Assembly: GCA_034231615.1 (NCBI GenBank)
Contig: CM067317.1
Coordinates: forward strand, 42,720,011 to 42,784,010
Direction: 5' to 3'
Source of the DNA: Meghimatium bilineatum
Taxonomy: Eukaryota; Mollusca; Gastropoda; Stylommatophora; Philomycidae
DNA: 64,000 nt
Part shown: piece by piece, positions 54,834-64,000 of the stretch
Numbering within the stretch: the first letter of the stretch is position 1
How the letters are laid out: each line of letters opens with the position of its first letter
Translations under genes and position numbers: made by a program
Notes under the pieces: generated by a model
What the model was told of the DNA's origin: nothing
The model's database searches: none
Seen by the model: the letters and a program-made list of their open reading frames with translations, nothing else

Positions 54834-54985
54834 TGTCAAAGGCGGATGTGTCGGACCATTGTCGCAAATAAAATGACGATACAACGCATTTCCATTCTCT
54901 GGACTACATCCTGCTGGAAATCTAGTAAGACCATGGTCCTGCTACAAGGGAGATCCAGCAGGAGTTTGAGAATGAATGCTGAAGA
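54834..54985 (-). repeat. R1 dispersed repeat
   Basis: Full-length, inverted: 'gcggatgtgtcggaccattg', 'ctacatcctgctggaaatct', 'gtcctgctacaagggagatc' and 'gagtttgagaatgaatg'. The hairpin core is intact. Confidence 0.85.
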
Positions 54986-55719
54986 AGAAGTACATGAAAT
55001 AACTCTTGAGCTTTGAAATTCATTCAAAAAGTGCAAACGTTCATTATGATACCGAGAAAGTTTCAAGGCTCTTTCGAGCGAGTTCAATTTCATACAAATT
55101 TATTAAAGACAGCGATATCGGCCTAAAAAATGTGTTTGCAACCTTGGTATGACGGATAAGAATAGTGAAATGTTGAAACACATCTATTTTCTAGCTCTTT
55201 AGACACCATCTGTGCGAGCGTAGTGCGGGTTCCTAGACACAAATATTCGGTAATACCACTGTGGTGGCCAACCTTCCTGACTGTATGAATAGAATAGCTC
55301 GAAACAATACTGGTTCCTGGATGTTACAGGTTTAATGACTGCTGGCGACACACCTGGGAAGGTCACTGTATCATAAAAGATGTCACTGTATCTTTGATGT
55401 ATTGTTCCCAGCTATACTATTCATTCAGTGAATGGGTGGACTCAAATGACAGAAATGACCTTGCATCTTACAGTTGCTAAAGTTTGTGTTAATTTCCTTT
55501 TAGCGTGTTTTCGCTTGTCCAGCGAGATTCCAGAGTGATTATTACCGGTATTATTATTATTTTGTCCCTGCCTCGGCCTATACACTGATTTTCAATTTTT
55601 GTCAGATTTGGAACATTAAAAGCCATGGGATTGTTTTATAGACGGACCGGCATATACATGGAAACATACAGTATTTTAGAAGCAACATTGACAAAAATGA
55701 GGGAATAATAATCTTCCTA
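54986..55719. other. No recognisable feature
   Basis: AT-rich sequence with no element seen by comparison within the window. Confidence 0.3.
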
Positions 55720-55895
55720 TGGTTAGGAAGATATGGGAATGATCAAGAATATATCGGAGCAATCAGGAATATGGCGGAAATGTCAAGAATATGTCAGAGC
55801 AATCAGGAAGATAAGGTAAAGAATATATCAGACAATCAGGATATGTGGGAACTGTCAAGAAGATGAGGGAACAGTCAGAAAGATTAAATGATAAG
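55720..55895. repeat. Degenerate ~30-bp minisatellite
   Basis: Five or six irregular units around 'tcaagaatatgtcagagcaa' plus 'tcaggaa'. Confidence 0.65.
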
Positions 55896-55993
55896 GATGT
55901 AGATAAACAGATTTTAAAAGATGATATTTACTTTCAGTAATTTGTGCCCAACATCAAATTTCTCAACGTTATCTAAATGAAACAATCAGGTTG

Positions 55994-56155
55994 TGAAAGA
56001 GACCAGAGACGGATGTGTCGGACCATTGGTGCAAAAAAAGGAAACACTGTGCATTTCCATTCTTTAGATTGCATCCTGCTGGAAATCTAGTAGGACCATT
56101 GTCCTGCTATAGGAGGGAACCAGCGGGAGTTTGAGAATGAACATTGAAGAAGATG
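55994..56155 (-). repeat. R1 dispersed repeat
   Basis: Inverted full copy: 'ggatgtgtcggaccattggt', 'tgcatcctgctggaaatcta' and 'gggagtttgagaatgaacat'. Confidence 0.85.
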
Positions 56156-57189
56156 ACCATATCAGCATTCATTTGTGATAGAAGCTGCAAATATACAGTG
56201 ATGATGTAAAAGTTGTGCATTGAGTGTTCAATTCTTTGAACTGCACTCTAATGAGTTGCACGGCCACACAGTTTACATGGAACAATGGATATGGCATATA
56301 TTCAGAAAGATACCTGAGATGCTAGGAAGATACTTGACTGGACCAACAGGGGAAGAAGTGAGTTGGAAGATTAAAGAATACCTGATGTAGAACAATAGCA
56401 GAGAAGACCACATTAATCAGGTCATTCATGGGCAGAGTAGAAGCAGACATTTCAGGATAGAAATTGTTGGAAAACAACAGTTACAGGTCTATGCTCCACA
56501 GGGAGCTGAAAGGAATAAGTAGAACCGTAAACAAATATCCACAAACATCCAGTATGCTTATATAATTCTAAATATATCAACTTCTGCAACATGTTGAATC
56601 ATAAGTCTCATCTGATACTCCATGTTGATCTGTTCGATGTCAACAAACTTGTTTTCTCAGTGGCAACTTGTCTGACTGTTCAAGAATAGAAATAAATATT
56701 TGAATTACAATGTGGCAATGTGAAGAACAGCAGGAGCTCTCAATTTTTTCAGACCATGAACACAGCCTACATGTAATCATTAGTGCTTGCAAGCAAGCAT
56801 TTTTTAACTTGCATGGCATGAGCACATATTCTTACAAGAGCACCAAGGTGCTCATGAGACCAGGTTGAGAAACCCAAACTAGACTTTCATTCATTCATTC
56901 ATTTTCCTTTTGCGCTGAAGTTAGCGCAGAGGTCAGATCTATCCAATTCTGTCTGTTCAAAGCTATTCTGTGCAGTTCTTAATAGTATGAATATTGGTTG
57001 ATTTAATAATAAACTTGAACCCATCTATTTACATATATATCTTTATTACTTGCATTAATTTCTGTAATGGCATATGAGTTAGTGTATGTCTTGGTATATG
57101 GTATATGAGTTAGTGTATGTCTTGGTATATGGCACATGACAAACCTACAAAGATTCATCCATGTCTAACTACATTAATCTAATTTTGTT
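56156..57189. other. No gene; short 31-bp duplication
   Basis: A 31-bp unit ('gagttagtgtatgtcttggt' plus 'atatg...') occurs twice at ~57070-57131. (CATT)n at ~56890. Nothing else recognised. Confidence 0.35.
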
Positions 57190-57340
57190 TTTTATTCGTT
57201 CTCAAACTCCCACTGTATCTCTCTTGTAGCAGGACAATAGTCCTACTAAATTTCCAACAGGATATAGTCCAGAGAATGGAACTTCATTGTGTGAATGCTG
57301 TTGAATGGCCTGTCACATCTGACTTCAGTTGTCACTGGTT
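57190..57340 (+). repeat. R1 dispersed repeat
   Basis: 'cgttctcaaactcccactgt', 'gtagcaggacaatagtccta' and 'ctgtcacatctgacttcag' match R1. Confidence 0.8.
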
Positions 57341-57564
57341 TTAATTAATAATAATAAATCAAGCATATCCTGTACAGGTCATCCCAGTGTGTGTAGACTT
57401 AGAGTTCTGGTCAGGTGTTGATTGTGTGATCTTTAGGGCCTTCCAAAAAAATTAAATTTATTTCCCTCATTTCTAGATAGTACTACTAATATATCTAATA
57501 ATATCAATAGAAAATGTGGATGGTTGATGTTCAATCTACCTAGTCTGACAAGGTAATCAAAATT

Positions 57565-57800
57565 TGCTAATTACTGGAAACATACATAATGATGCACACA
57601 AATTGGCATTTTGAACAAAAGACCTTTATCAAGACTACATACACACAAAAAACGATGAGTAAGAATGACAATTTTGACGTTATCATGACAGAGCAAAATA
57701 TGGATATAACCTGGAAGGGTTCAAACTAGAAGTTTGTGAGGTGAAAAAAAACACACACAGAAGATAGACAAAACAAACCCAAATATTGGTGGAAAAAAGA
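57565..57800 (-). repeat. Penelope-like element, left terminal copy
   Basis: The reverse complement of 58560-58790 shares 'tggaaacayacataat', the 'caaaa(g/a)acctttatcaa' block, 'atatggatataacc' and 'gacaaaacaaacccaaatat'. The hammerhead-like block lies on the - strand, the same direction as the coding fragment. Confidence 0.75.
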
Positions 57801-58365
57801 TAAAACAGAAATGATGAAACAACATCATATCATCCATACGAATGACTGGCATTAATCCCAACAGTGCAATCATACCAAACTGATATAAATAACAGCTCTC
57901 AGGTGCATGACGGGTCTGGCCATCTGAGAGGCATGACTTAATGGTCGTCACCTGATTATCATAGGCACCCTGATAGCACATGCTATTTAAATGGTCAGCA
58001 GCAGAAGTGTCCTTCTGGTTTTTTTTATACTGTATGCATGCACACAGAATCGGTCTGCGAGCCTCCTTCCAGTCTCACCAACATATGTCTTGGTGAACCA
58101 CATGCAGATAATGGCATAGATGGTGTGAACACACATGTGAAACTTTCTTCAATGATGAAGGTAGCTGTGGGGAATGTAACAGACCAGGTCTTGGTGACAT
58201 AGGCACAGGTGTAGCATTTATTATGTTTGCAGCTGATCGTGCTGAAATGATTAGGAATGTCAGGCTTGCGGTGACTCTGGAGTGATAAATTCCTGATATT
58301 CTTGTCACATCTGTAGACAACCAGAGGAGGGGGTCACAGAACATATCACTTGTTGTTGGATCCAA
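57720..58365 (-). pseudogene. Penelope-like element GIY-YIG endonuclease fragment
   Basis: In shifting - strand frames: 'PLVVYRCDKNIRNLSLQSHR', 'HNKCYTCAYVTKTW' (Cys pair), 'HTIYAIICMWFTKTYVGETG' followed by 'RRLADRF', and a C-terminal 'TRHAPESCYLYQFG'. This order (Cys linker, GIY-YIG with TYVGETGRRLADRF, C-terminal Glu block) is the end of Penelope-like elements, where the domain cuts the target DNA. At least two frameshifts inactivate it. The reverse transcriptase part is missing. Confidence 0.8.
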
Positions 58366-58559
58366 CTGAAGAAGATGATGTCAGAGAAGGATACGATGAA
58401 TAGCAGAGCTATGGTGGTGGAAAGTGAGAACAAGTTTGACCTTGTCCATATAGGACCACCTCCAAGTGTTCTTGAGAGTATCCTGGTGGGAGAGGTGTCA
58501 CACACCCGAAACAGTCCAGATGGCAAGATTGAACCCTTTGGGATTAAAGCCCATTATTT
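58366..58559 (-). pseudogene. Penelope-like coding remnant, upstream part
   Basis: The region between the right terminal copy and the GIY-YIG part has short open frames. By position it should hold the linker after the RT, but decay prevents a firm reading. Confidence 0.45.
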
Positions 58560-58790
58560 CTGGGCTGTTTGTCTTGTTTTACCGATATTTGGGTTTGTTT
58601 TATCTATTTTCTATTTTTATTTGTTCATATCTGACCTAGTTTTAACCCATCTGGGTTATATCCATATTTTCTCTGCCATGTGAGCATCAATATGTTCTTG
58701 TATGTTGATAAAACCTTTTTGTCAAAATGTTGATTTTTGTGTTTGATTATGTGTGTTTCCAGTGATTAACAAAACTTCATTACCCTGTTA
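58560..58790 (+). repeat. Penelope-like element, right terminal copy (inverted)
   Basis: Inverted partner of 57565-57800. It contains 'ttgataaaacctttttgtca' then 'aaatgttg', a decayed hammerhead-like block on the + strand, opposite to the coding direction. Confidence 0.75.
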
Positions 58791-58834
58791 CATTTAAGTT
58801 GGATTTACGTTTTGCAGTAGCAAGTACAATATTA

Positions 58835-58972
58835 CCAATCTAATCTGATAAGTTTGGTTTGCCACGGGTTGTAATTATTATCAATCTAGTCTGATAAGTT
58901 GGGTTTGCCACAGGTTTTAATTATTATCAATCTAGTCTAATAAATTGAGTTTGCCACTGGTTTTAATTATTT
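58835..58972. repeat. 46-bp minisatellite, 3 copies
   Basis: Unit 'caatctagtctgataagttg' plus 'ggtttgccacaggttttaat' plus 'tattat'. It adjoins the last recognised membrane-protein exon. Confidence 0.92.
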
Positions 58973-59000
58973 TCTACAGAATTTTACAAGTAACACTTAC

Positions 59001-59087
59001 CATTTTCCTTCAGACCATTTCCAAAGTCTTTGTAAACAAAGATAAGTTCCACCATTAACATAAGCCACACCACAAGACCAATAGCCA
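59001..59087 (-). CDS. Membrane protein, exon C
   Basis: Acceptor '..aaaaaatag' and donor 'gtaagt'. 87 bases enter in phase 1 and leave in phase 1. Residues: 'AIGLVVWLMLMVELIFVYKD' then 'FGNGLKEN', a hydrophobic helix and a charged cytosolic tail. The first two bases complete the codon begun by exon B. Together exons A-C encode two membrane helices separated by an acidic loop. The layout is reminiscent of small arthropod tetraspan proteins (pasiflora/fire-exit type), a weak guess. The 3' exons are not firmly located; 52098-52215 has a compatible phase. Confidence 0.6.
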
Positions 59088-59264
59088 CTATTTTTTAAGA
59101 AGAGATGATATAAGGACTCTTACACATTAACAGTCTAAACACAACAATCTGCAAACACAGGAGTAGAATAAAATAGGTTCTATACTATATTCATAAATTA
59201 AGACCAGCTCTGTGGCAGATACAGAGTCTGTCTCAGATGGTCAAGGTACCATGTTCCATTCAGT

Positions 59265-59400
59265 TACATGCAGTTATGAATCTGGACAATTCAGAAAGAA
59301 ATGGTAACCTACTGAATATTAATATTACATAGAAAATCACTAAGCCAAAATAAACTCTAGATTAATTGTTACATTCCAAATAGGATGCACCATCTATCTC
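59265..59400 (+). mobile_element. SINE family S2 body
   Basis: 'ttcagaaagaaatggtaacc' and 'acattccaaataggatg' align with the other S2 copies. It is in the intron between exons B and C of the membrane-protein gene. Confidence 0.55.
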
Positions 59401-60004
59401 ACTAACTATTGATGTTCCTTCAGAGCAGAATACAGTGCATAGGGTAGAAACTAATGCTCTCCAGTTTGAGCAATGTTATGCTACTGTGTGTAATTCTTGC
59501 ATGTTGTTGAGACTCATAGTCATACCCTCTTTGATGGTTGTTCTGTGAAGAGTCTCTCTTGGTCATCCTCCTTTTCTTTTACCATCTGGTACCCATTGTC
59601 CGATAACAGTCTATCATTTTCTTGCTATTGTAGAAACATATTGCTGTATGTTGTCTTGAAGACATTTATTTTAAAATGAGTTTAATTTCTTCTCCAGATT
59701 TTTAGATATTTTCTAATATATACTACCAGTATATAAAATTAAGCTACATTTAAAGCACAAATGGATAACTCATGTCTTATTCCATCTTGTTCCCAGTGGA
59801 GCATAGGTTTACAACTATCAATCTGATGTTGCTACTACTGATACCGATGCTACTACCATTATTAAAACATTTACATTCAAAAATTAACATTTGTATCTGT
59901 TGACTTTCTCCTTCCGCTGCTACTACCCTGCCACAACTATAATAAATAAATATAATAAAAACATTGCAAATGGTTGAATATAAGTTTTATGTGTAACAAA
60001 TACA
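59401..60004. other. No recognisable feature
   Basis: Intronic AT-rich sequence of the - strand gene. Confidence 0.3.
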
Positions 60005-60060
60005 CAGAAGTGACATTTCAACCGACTAGGTCTTCATCAAGATAGAGACAAACGCAGAAT
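60005..60060 (-). repeat. Hammerhead-like block of Penelope type
   Basis: On the - strand 'cttgatgaagacctagtcgg' runs into 'ttgaaatgtca'. Of the occurrences here this is closest to the CUGAUGA / GAAA / GUC consensus, with the first C changed to T. Confidence 0.5.
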
Positions 60061-60154
60061 GGAACATGAAAATAGAGGACATAACATGGAGTTCTGTGAT
60101 GGAAATTGACAGATATGGAAATAAGTAACAAATAAAGAATACAATGGAAATGTG

Positions 60155-60410
60155 TGGAGTTAAATGTCAAGAAAATGCAATTTTATCAATATAATTTCTT
60201 ATTACCGTATATTTTCAAATTTAAGCAGAGAATTTGTATATTTTCCTGCGCTAGTGATATTGCGGGTTTGGCTTATATATGCGCACAATTAAAAAATATT
60301 AAAATTTTTAACGATAGAAACACAGAATACAGTACAATAGGCTTATTGTATAAAGAAAAACACCAGTATGAAAAGTCATTCAAATCCTTCAAGGTCAGAA
60401 TCATGGTATG
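60155..60410. repeat. Possible MITE, shared end with 54640-54790
   Basis: 'attaccgtatattttcaaat' and 'ggcttatatatgcgcac' recall MITE ends read 'accgtattttc..ataagc'. The right part matches 54764-54790. Boundaries are uncertain. Confidence 0.35.
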
Positions 60411-60534
60411 AATTCTGACATAGTTCATGAATTATCAAAAGAATTTCTTATTACTAAAAGTAAGGTGGATTGGATACTTCAATGCTACTTAAAAACACTG
60501 CTTGTCATAAGCAAGTGAATCATAAACAAATACG

Positions 60535-60810
60535 TAGGAAACTAGAAGTCACAGAGATGTGGCTCTTAGAAGAATGTTAAGAATTGTATGGACAGCTAGA
60601 GAAACCAATGAAGATGTACTGAGAGAGATCAACACCAAAAAGAAAGTTCCTTATTATCATCAGAGAAAAAGCAATCTACATTTATTGGCCACATCATGAG
60701 AAAATGTTTAGAAAACAATACAGAAATGGGCAAAATTTAGGGGAAAAGAGATAGAGGATGACAAAGAGAGAAATTGTTGGATAGTTTTACAACATGGAAA
60801 TACGACAATC
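60535..60810 (+). pseudogene. RTE-type LINE relic
   Basis: 'gaagtcacagagatgtggct' (VTEMWL..RRMLRIVWTA-type) followed by 'gaagatgtactgagagagat' and 'aaattgttggatagttttac' follows the post-RT order of family B. Short and frame-shifted. Confidence 0.6.
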
Positions 60811-60845
60811 AATATAAGGTAACTGCGTGAAACGTAACAACAACT

Positions 60846-61260
60846 GTACTTACGTAAAACACAGGTTAATATAATCGCTTCATTCAGACACGACAGACTA
60901 TAACTAAAACTAGTGGGTAATGATATGCACACAAGAAAACTTACAAATTACGATACACAAAACATATTCAATTTTTCAACCAAAAGATTTTTATCAAGAT
61001 ACACAAAAAACATCAAACGACGACGAATGGAAAAATTATAAATATTTCCATTGTTTGTTTGTTGTGATAATTTTTCCATTCATCGTCTTTTGATGTTTTG
61101 TGTATATCCTGATAAAGACCTTTTGGTTGAAACGTTGAATATGTTTTGTGTATTGTAATTTGTATGTTTTCTTGTGTGCACATCATTACCCACTAGTTTT
61201 AGTTATAGTCTGTCGTGTCTGAGTGAAGCGATTATATTAACCTGTGTTTTACTAAGTACA
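60846..61260. repeat. Near-perfect inverted repeat, ~195-bp arms, Penelope-type
   Basis: Left arm 60846-61040 and right arm 61067-61260 are reverse complements with few mismatches, separated by ~26 bases. Each arm carries 'tgataaagaccttttggt' then 'tgaaacgttgaat' or its decayed version (hammerhead-like). The left motif is on the - strand and the right on the + strand, as at the two Penelope-like loci. In an intron of the - strand gene. A transcript would fold into one long hairpin. Confidence 0.9.
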
Positions 61261-61435
61261 ACAGGGCAATTTAGAAAGTCAGCAATAAAGTGGATTCAAT
61301 TTTCTGAAGATCAATGATTGTCTACACTACCTGCAATGGCACACAATGATTTCAATAAAATAATGCAGTTGTGTAATTGCTTCAAGAAAATAAGTCTATG
61401 ATTATGTGAAACAAATAATGAAGTAAAATAATTAC

Positions 61436-61505
61436 CTGCTGCAAATAATGAGTAGACAATAGTATTGACAGTTGGCTCAGAATCATCTTCTAGTTTCACA
61501 TACTC
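61436..61505 (-). CDS. Membrane protein, exon B
   Basis: Acceptor 'ttttgtgtgtgtgttag' and donor 'gtaatt'. 70 bases: 23 codons plus one base (phase 0 in, phase 1 out). Residues 'EYVKLEDDSEPTVNTIVYSL' then 'FAA': an acidic loop leading into the helix that continues in exon C. Phases agree with exons A and C. Confidence 0.6.
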
Positions 61506-62129
61506 CTAACACACACACAAAAATAATTTCAAATGTTAATATAACATGTTTATAAATGGAAGAACAAGGGACAAATATTATAAACAAACAGAAGATGTGA
61601 CAAAAATGATTGAGGCGACTGAACTGACCTCAAAGGTCTAAAGACAGACCAAAAGGTGCTCACTCTTTGTAGCAAATAGCACATAAAATACATTAACCAT
61701 TAACACGCATCTTGTGAATTTATGGCACATTAAGCTGCCTCATAGGACCCCCACACAGAATAAACTATATAGTATTTAGTGAATTGATAGCACAGAGTGA
61801 ATCTTCATAGCACAAATAGCTTTACTTTAGATTTCTGGTGGGCTTGATGGAATCTGGTATATTTATTGCTCTTCTGACAGATTACCTGCCCTAGCCAGTG
61901 AGGACCGGACAGCAAACAGAACAGACACGACTTTTTCCAGAGAAAATCAAACTGAAACAGTTGCAGCATTTACAGAAATTTTCAAATGAATTAGTCAGTA
62001 TTTTAAACAAAGATATGGAAAGTTCCTTTTAACTAACCAACTTTAAATTCATAACCCATCACGGTCATGGGGTACCTACCATATTGGATGCATCAACAGA
62101 CAGAGTCCTCCAGCAATTTCTATCTTCAA
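61506..62129. other. No recognisable feature
   Basis: Intron between exons A and B of the - strand gene. Confidence 0.35.
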
Positions 62130-62405
62130 CAATGCGGACGAGTGAAGAAAAATCTTTTGTCTTGTCCAATCCTTAATATTATGTAATTCCATGATTTTAT
62201 TTGTCCTCTGCTTCTTCCACCTTTGATGGTTCCCTGCAGTATTGTTTTTGACAAATAATCATGTTTGCACACATTTCCAAATCATGAGTGATTTCACAAT
62301 TGAAAGTAATATTTCTTGTTTAATATCTCTATTTTATTTCTTATGTGCACATTTGTCTTATGTTCTATATATGAGATTCATAGAATTTGTCTATTTTAAC
62401 TATGG
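62130..62405 (-). pseudogene. RTE LINE family C relic, two blocks
   Basis: On the - strand 62405-62300 resembles 'ILRISYIEHKTNVHIRNKI' and 62245-62130 resembles the 'LQGTIKGGRSRGQ'-type block. Both are family C post-RT motifs in the expected order, heavily mutated. Confidence 0.5.
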
Positions 62406-62657
62406 ATTACTGTGGAAATTATAATGCTTTACATTATTTTTTGTGTTTATTTTATTGATAATGTAAAAGACACAATATTTTCAATTCTACGGTGACAAAT
62501 TTATCAGGGTTACAATGCAGAGTAAGTGTAAACAAAGATTATTTGCTCACCATAGACAGCAACGAAATGTATTTTGATAGTAAGGCCTAACTTATCAGCC
62601 TCTTAATATAATATGATTGGAATCATAAACTGAGGTTATTTAGATCTTAAACAATCT

Positions 62658-62745
62658 CTTCTTCTGTAGTCCTTCTCAAACTCCTGCAGATTATTAGGAT
62701 GTAGTCCATAGAATGGAATTTGTTGTGTTGTCATTATTTACAATT
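62658..62745 (+). repeat. R1 dispersed repeat, partial
   Basis: 'ccttctcaaactcctgcaga', 'ttattaggatgtagtcc' and 'agaatggaatttgttgtgtt'. Confidence 0.65.
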
Positions 62746-62911
62746 TTCGACAAAGATAGATTTGGATAGATACAATTTATTGATACCTTATACTTAGGGT
62801 ATGGCTAAAAGAATATTCTTAATGTTTTATTTCTCGATACTTCTGTGCTACAGTATCCTGTATCACCACCAAGAATACTACAAGACAAAACAACACTTAC
62901 AGACAACATAC

Positions 62912-62998
62912 TTTGATTATTTTATACATATAATATCCAGGTTTGATCAATCCAAGAACAGCAAACAGGATAGCTAAGTTCTTGAGTTCATTCCGCAG
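62912..62998 (-). CDS. Membrane protein, exon A
   Basis: Acceptor 'gcttatatctacag' and donor 'gtatgt'. 29 codons in phase 0 at both ends: 'LRNELKNLAILFAVLGLIKP' and 'GYYMYKIIK', a membrane helix with basic flanks. The open frame continues upstream into AT-rich tandem sequence (63005-63190) that is probably intron. The N-terminal exons and start are not in view. First of three phase-matched exons (A-B-C) of a gene read toward lower coordinates. Confidence 0.6.
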
Positions 62999-63004
62999 CT
63001 GTAG

Positions 63005-63190
63005 ATATAAGCAAACAATAACATGTAACAAACCAGCAGAAATTAACATGATAAAATACAATAAAAACATCACTGACCTAGCAGGAATTAACATAGGATC
63101 AAATATAAACATCACTGTACCAGCAAGAAATAACATGGCAAGATACAATAAAAACATCGCAGAACACGCAGAAATTAACAAGAAATCATA
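63005..63190. repeat. Irregular ~50-60-bp tandem repeat
   Basis: Three or four units around 'agcagaaattaacatgataa' plus 'aatacaataaaaacatc'. A related motif recurs at 63838-63920. It is likely intronic. Confidence 0.75.
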
Positions 63191-63312
63191 ATGCAATATA
63201 AAATAATTGAGTCCAACATCACTATGAGGCACCAACATAGGTCTACTTATTATTGCTACTCAGGGATTAATATAAATACGGCAATAAAACATTAATAATC
63301 AACATAAGAATA

Positions 63313-63472
63313 CTTCTTCTTCAGCGTTCATTCTCAAACTCCAACTGGATTTCTCTTGTAACAGGACAATGATCCTACAAGATTTCCAGTTGAATGTAGT
63401 CCAGAGAATGGAAATGCGTTGTGTTGCCGTTTTATTTGCGCCAATGGCCCAACACATCCATCTTCGGCAGTA
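63313..63472 (+). repeat. R1 dispersed repeat, full copy
   Basis: 'cttcttcagcgttcattctc', 'cttgtaacaggacaatgatc', 'agagaatggaaatgcgttgt' and 'cacatccatcttcggcag'. The 3' end is the 'cttcggc' block. Confidence 0.85.
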
Positions 63473-63584
63473 CATAAGAATACTAAAACATAATAATAAT
63501 AATAATAACCCAATAACTCATCAGGGCCAAGGGGTGTCATGCTGGAGACAGCAAAAAAGCCCTCCAGACATCTCAATCATTCAG

Positions 63585-63720
63585 AGGAGTATAGAAAAAT
63601 CATGCCTAGACTATTCCTTGAAGTCATCAATCCAGGATTTTTCTTTCACTGCCTCTTCTCCTTCCACCCTTGACTGTTCCATGCAAAATAATTTTTCCAG
63701 TGTCGCATTTCCATGGGCAG
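63585..63720 (-). pseudogene. RTE LINE family C relic, short
   Basis: On the - strand 'KLFCMEQSRVEGEEAVKE' in one frame, with the 'LHGTVKGGRRRG' block in the alternative frame, corresponds to 15770-15905. Confidence 0.5.
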
Positions 63721-64000
63721 AATTGAATTCAGAAGCGTCCAAATCCTCTCCAGAACTTGGCAAGCAGAAAAATACACAGCTATTATTCTACTATTTAGAC
63801 CAAAAGTTCAAATTTTTTTTTAAATTACTAAAGCAGTAGAAATTAACATCAAAAATTAACATAAAAAAAACATTAACATTTAAAAACCCACTAAAACAGC
63901 TGGAATTAACATTGTAAAATTCAAATAACGATAACAACTTTAAACAACATAGCTAAAACACTGATAAAAAAAAGTGAGCGACATATAAAGATCAATCTCA
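63721..64000. other. AT-rich end of window
   Basis: Contains 'attaacat'-rich sequence related to the tandem repeat at 63005-63190. No gene recognised. Confidence 0.35.

Noticed and set aside
62897-63238. A 113-codon hydrophobic ORF containing exon A
   Set aside because: The upstream part lies in an irregular tandem repeat and is separated from exon A by a good splice acceptor; only 62912-62998 is kept.

Overview
This is a window of an invertebrate animal nuclear genome: AT-rich, spliceosomal introns with GT/AG ends, several classes of non-LTR retrotransposon, Penelope-like elements, tRNA-derived SINEs, MITEs, (TA)n tracts and many minisatellites. There are no bacterial operons or phage modules. 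An arthropod is plausible, because a 4-transmembrane gene and a zinc-finger repeat protein both resemble arthropod families, but a lophotrochozoan cannot be excluded from sequence alone.

Host genes are few. The clearest is the 3' end of a histone deacetylase 6 (HDAC6) gene on the + strand: three phase-compatible exons (29720-29872, 30874-31002, 33228-33296) encode the C-terminal ubiquitin-binding zinc finger and stop codon. On the - strand, three phase-matched exons (62998-62912, 61505-61436, 59087-59001) encode part of a small multi-pass membrane protein. Weaker exon candidates lie at 5495-5619, 46597-46764, 52098-52215 and around 53.5-53.9 kb.

Most of the window is repeats. 0-9 kb: SINEs, a ~610-bp non-coding element with 13-bp target-site duplications (TSDs), RTE and RNase H-type LINE relics. 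9-13 kb: a 43-bp minisatellite, a hAT-like MITE and I-type LINE relics. 14-20 kb: RTE relics, one with a clean TSD, and a 44-bp minisatellite made from the tail of a LINE ORF. 20.2-24.3 kb: a 3.7-kb, 20-bp satellite pierced by an RTE fragment. 25-29 kb: a deleted zinc-finger repeat gene and RTE copies. 29.7-33.3 kb: HDAC6, with repeats nested in its introns. 34.6-36.1 kb: a Penelope-like element remnant between inverted terminal copies. 37.8-40.1 kb: a split minisatellite. 40.2-44.1 kb: a nearly complete 3.9-kb LINE on the - strand with endonuclease, reverse transcriptase and RNase H, bounded by an 11-bp TSD. 45.0-46.15 kb: a 31-bp minisatellite. 49-52 kb: overlapping LINE relics, including a paralogous empty site. 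57.5-61.3 kb: a second Penelope-like remnant with GIY-YIG coding, and a ~195-bp-arm inverted repeat of the same kind of terminal sequence.

The most unusual pattern is that three separate Penelope-type loci share one layout (terminal copy direct on one side, inverted on the other) and carry hammerhead-ribozyme-like core motifs, which also occur singly elsewhere in the window. Family names given to relics rest on motif reading, not database searches.
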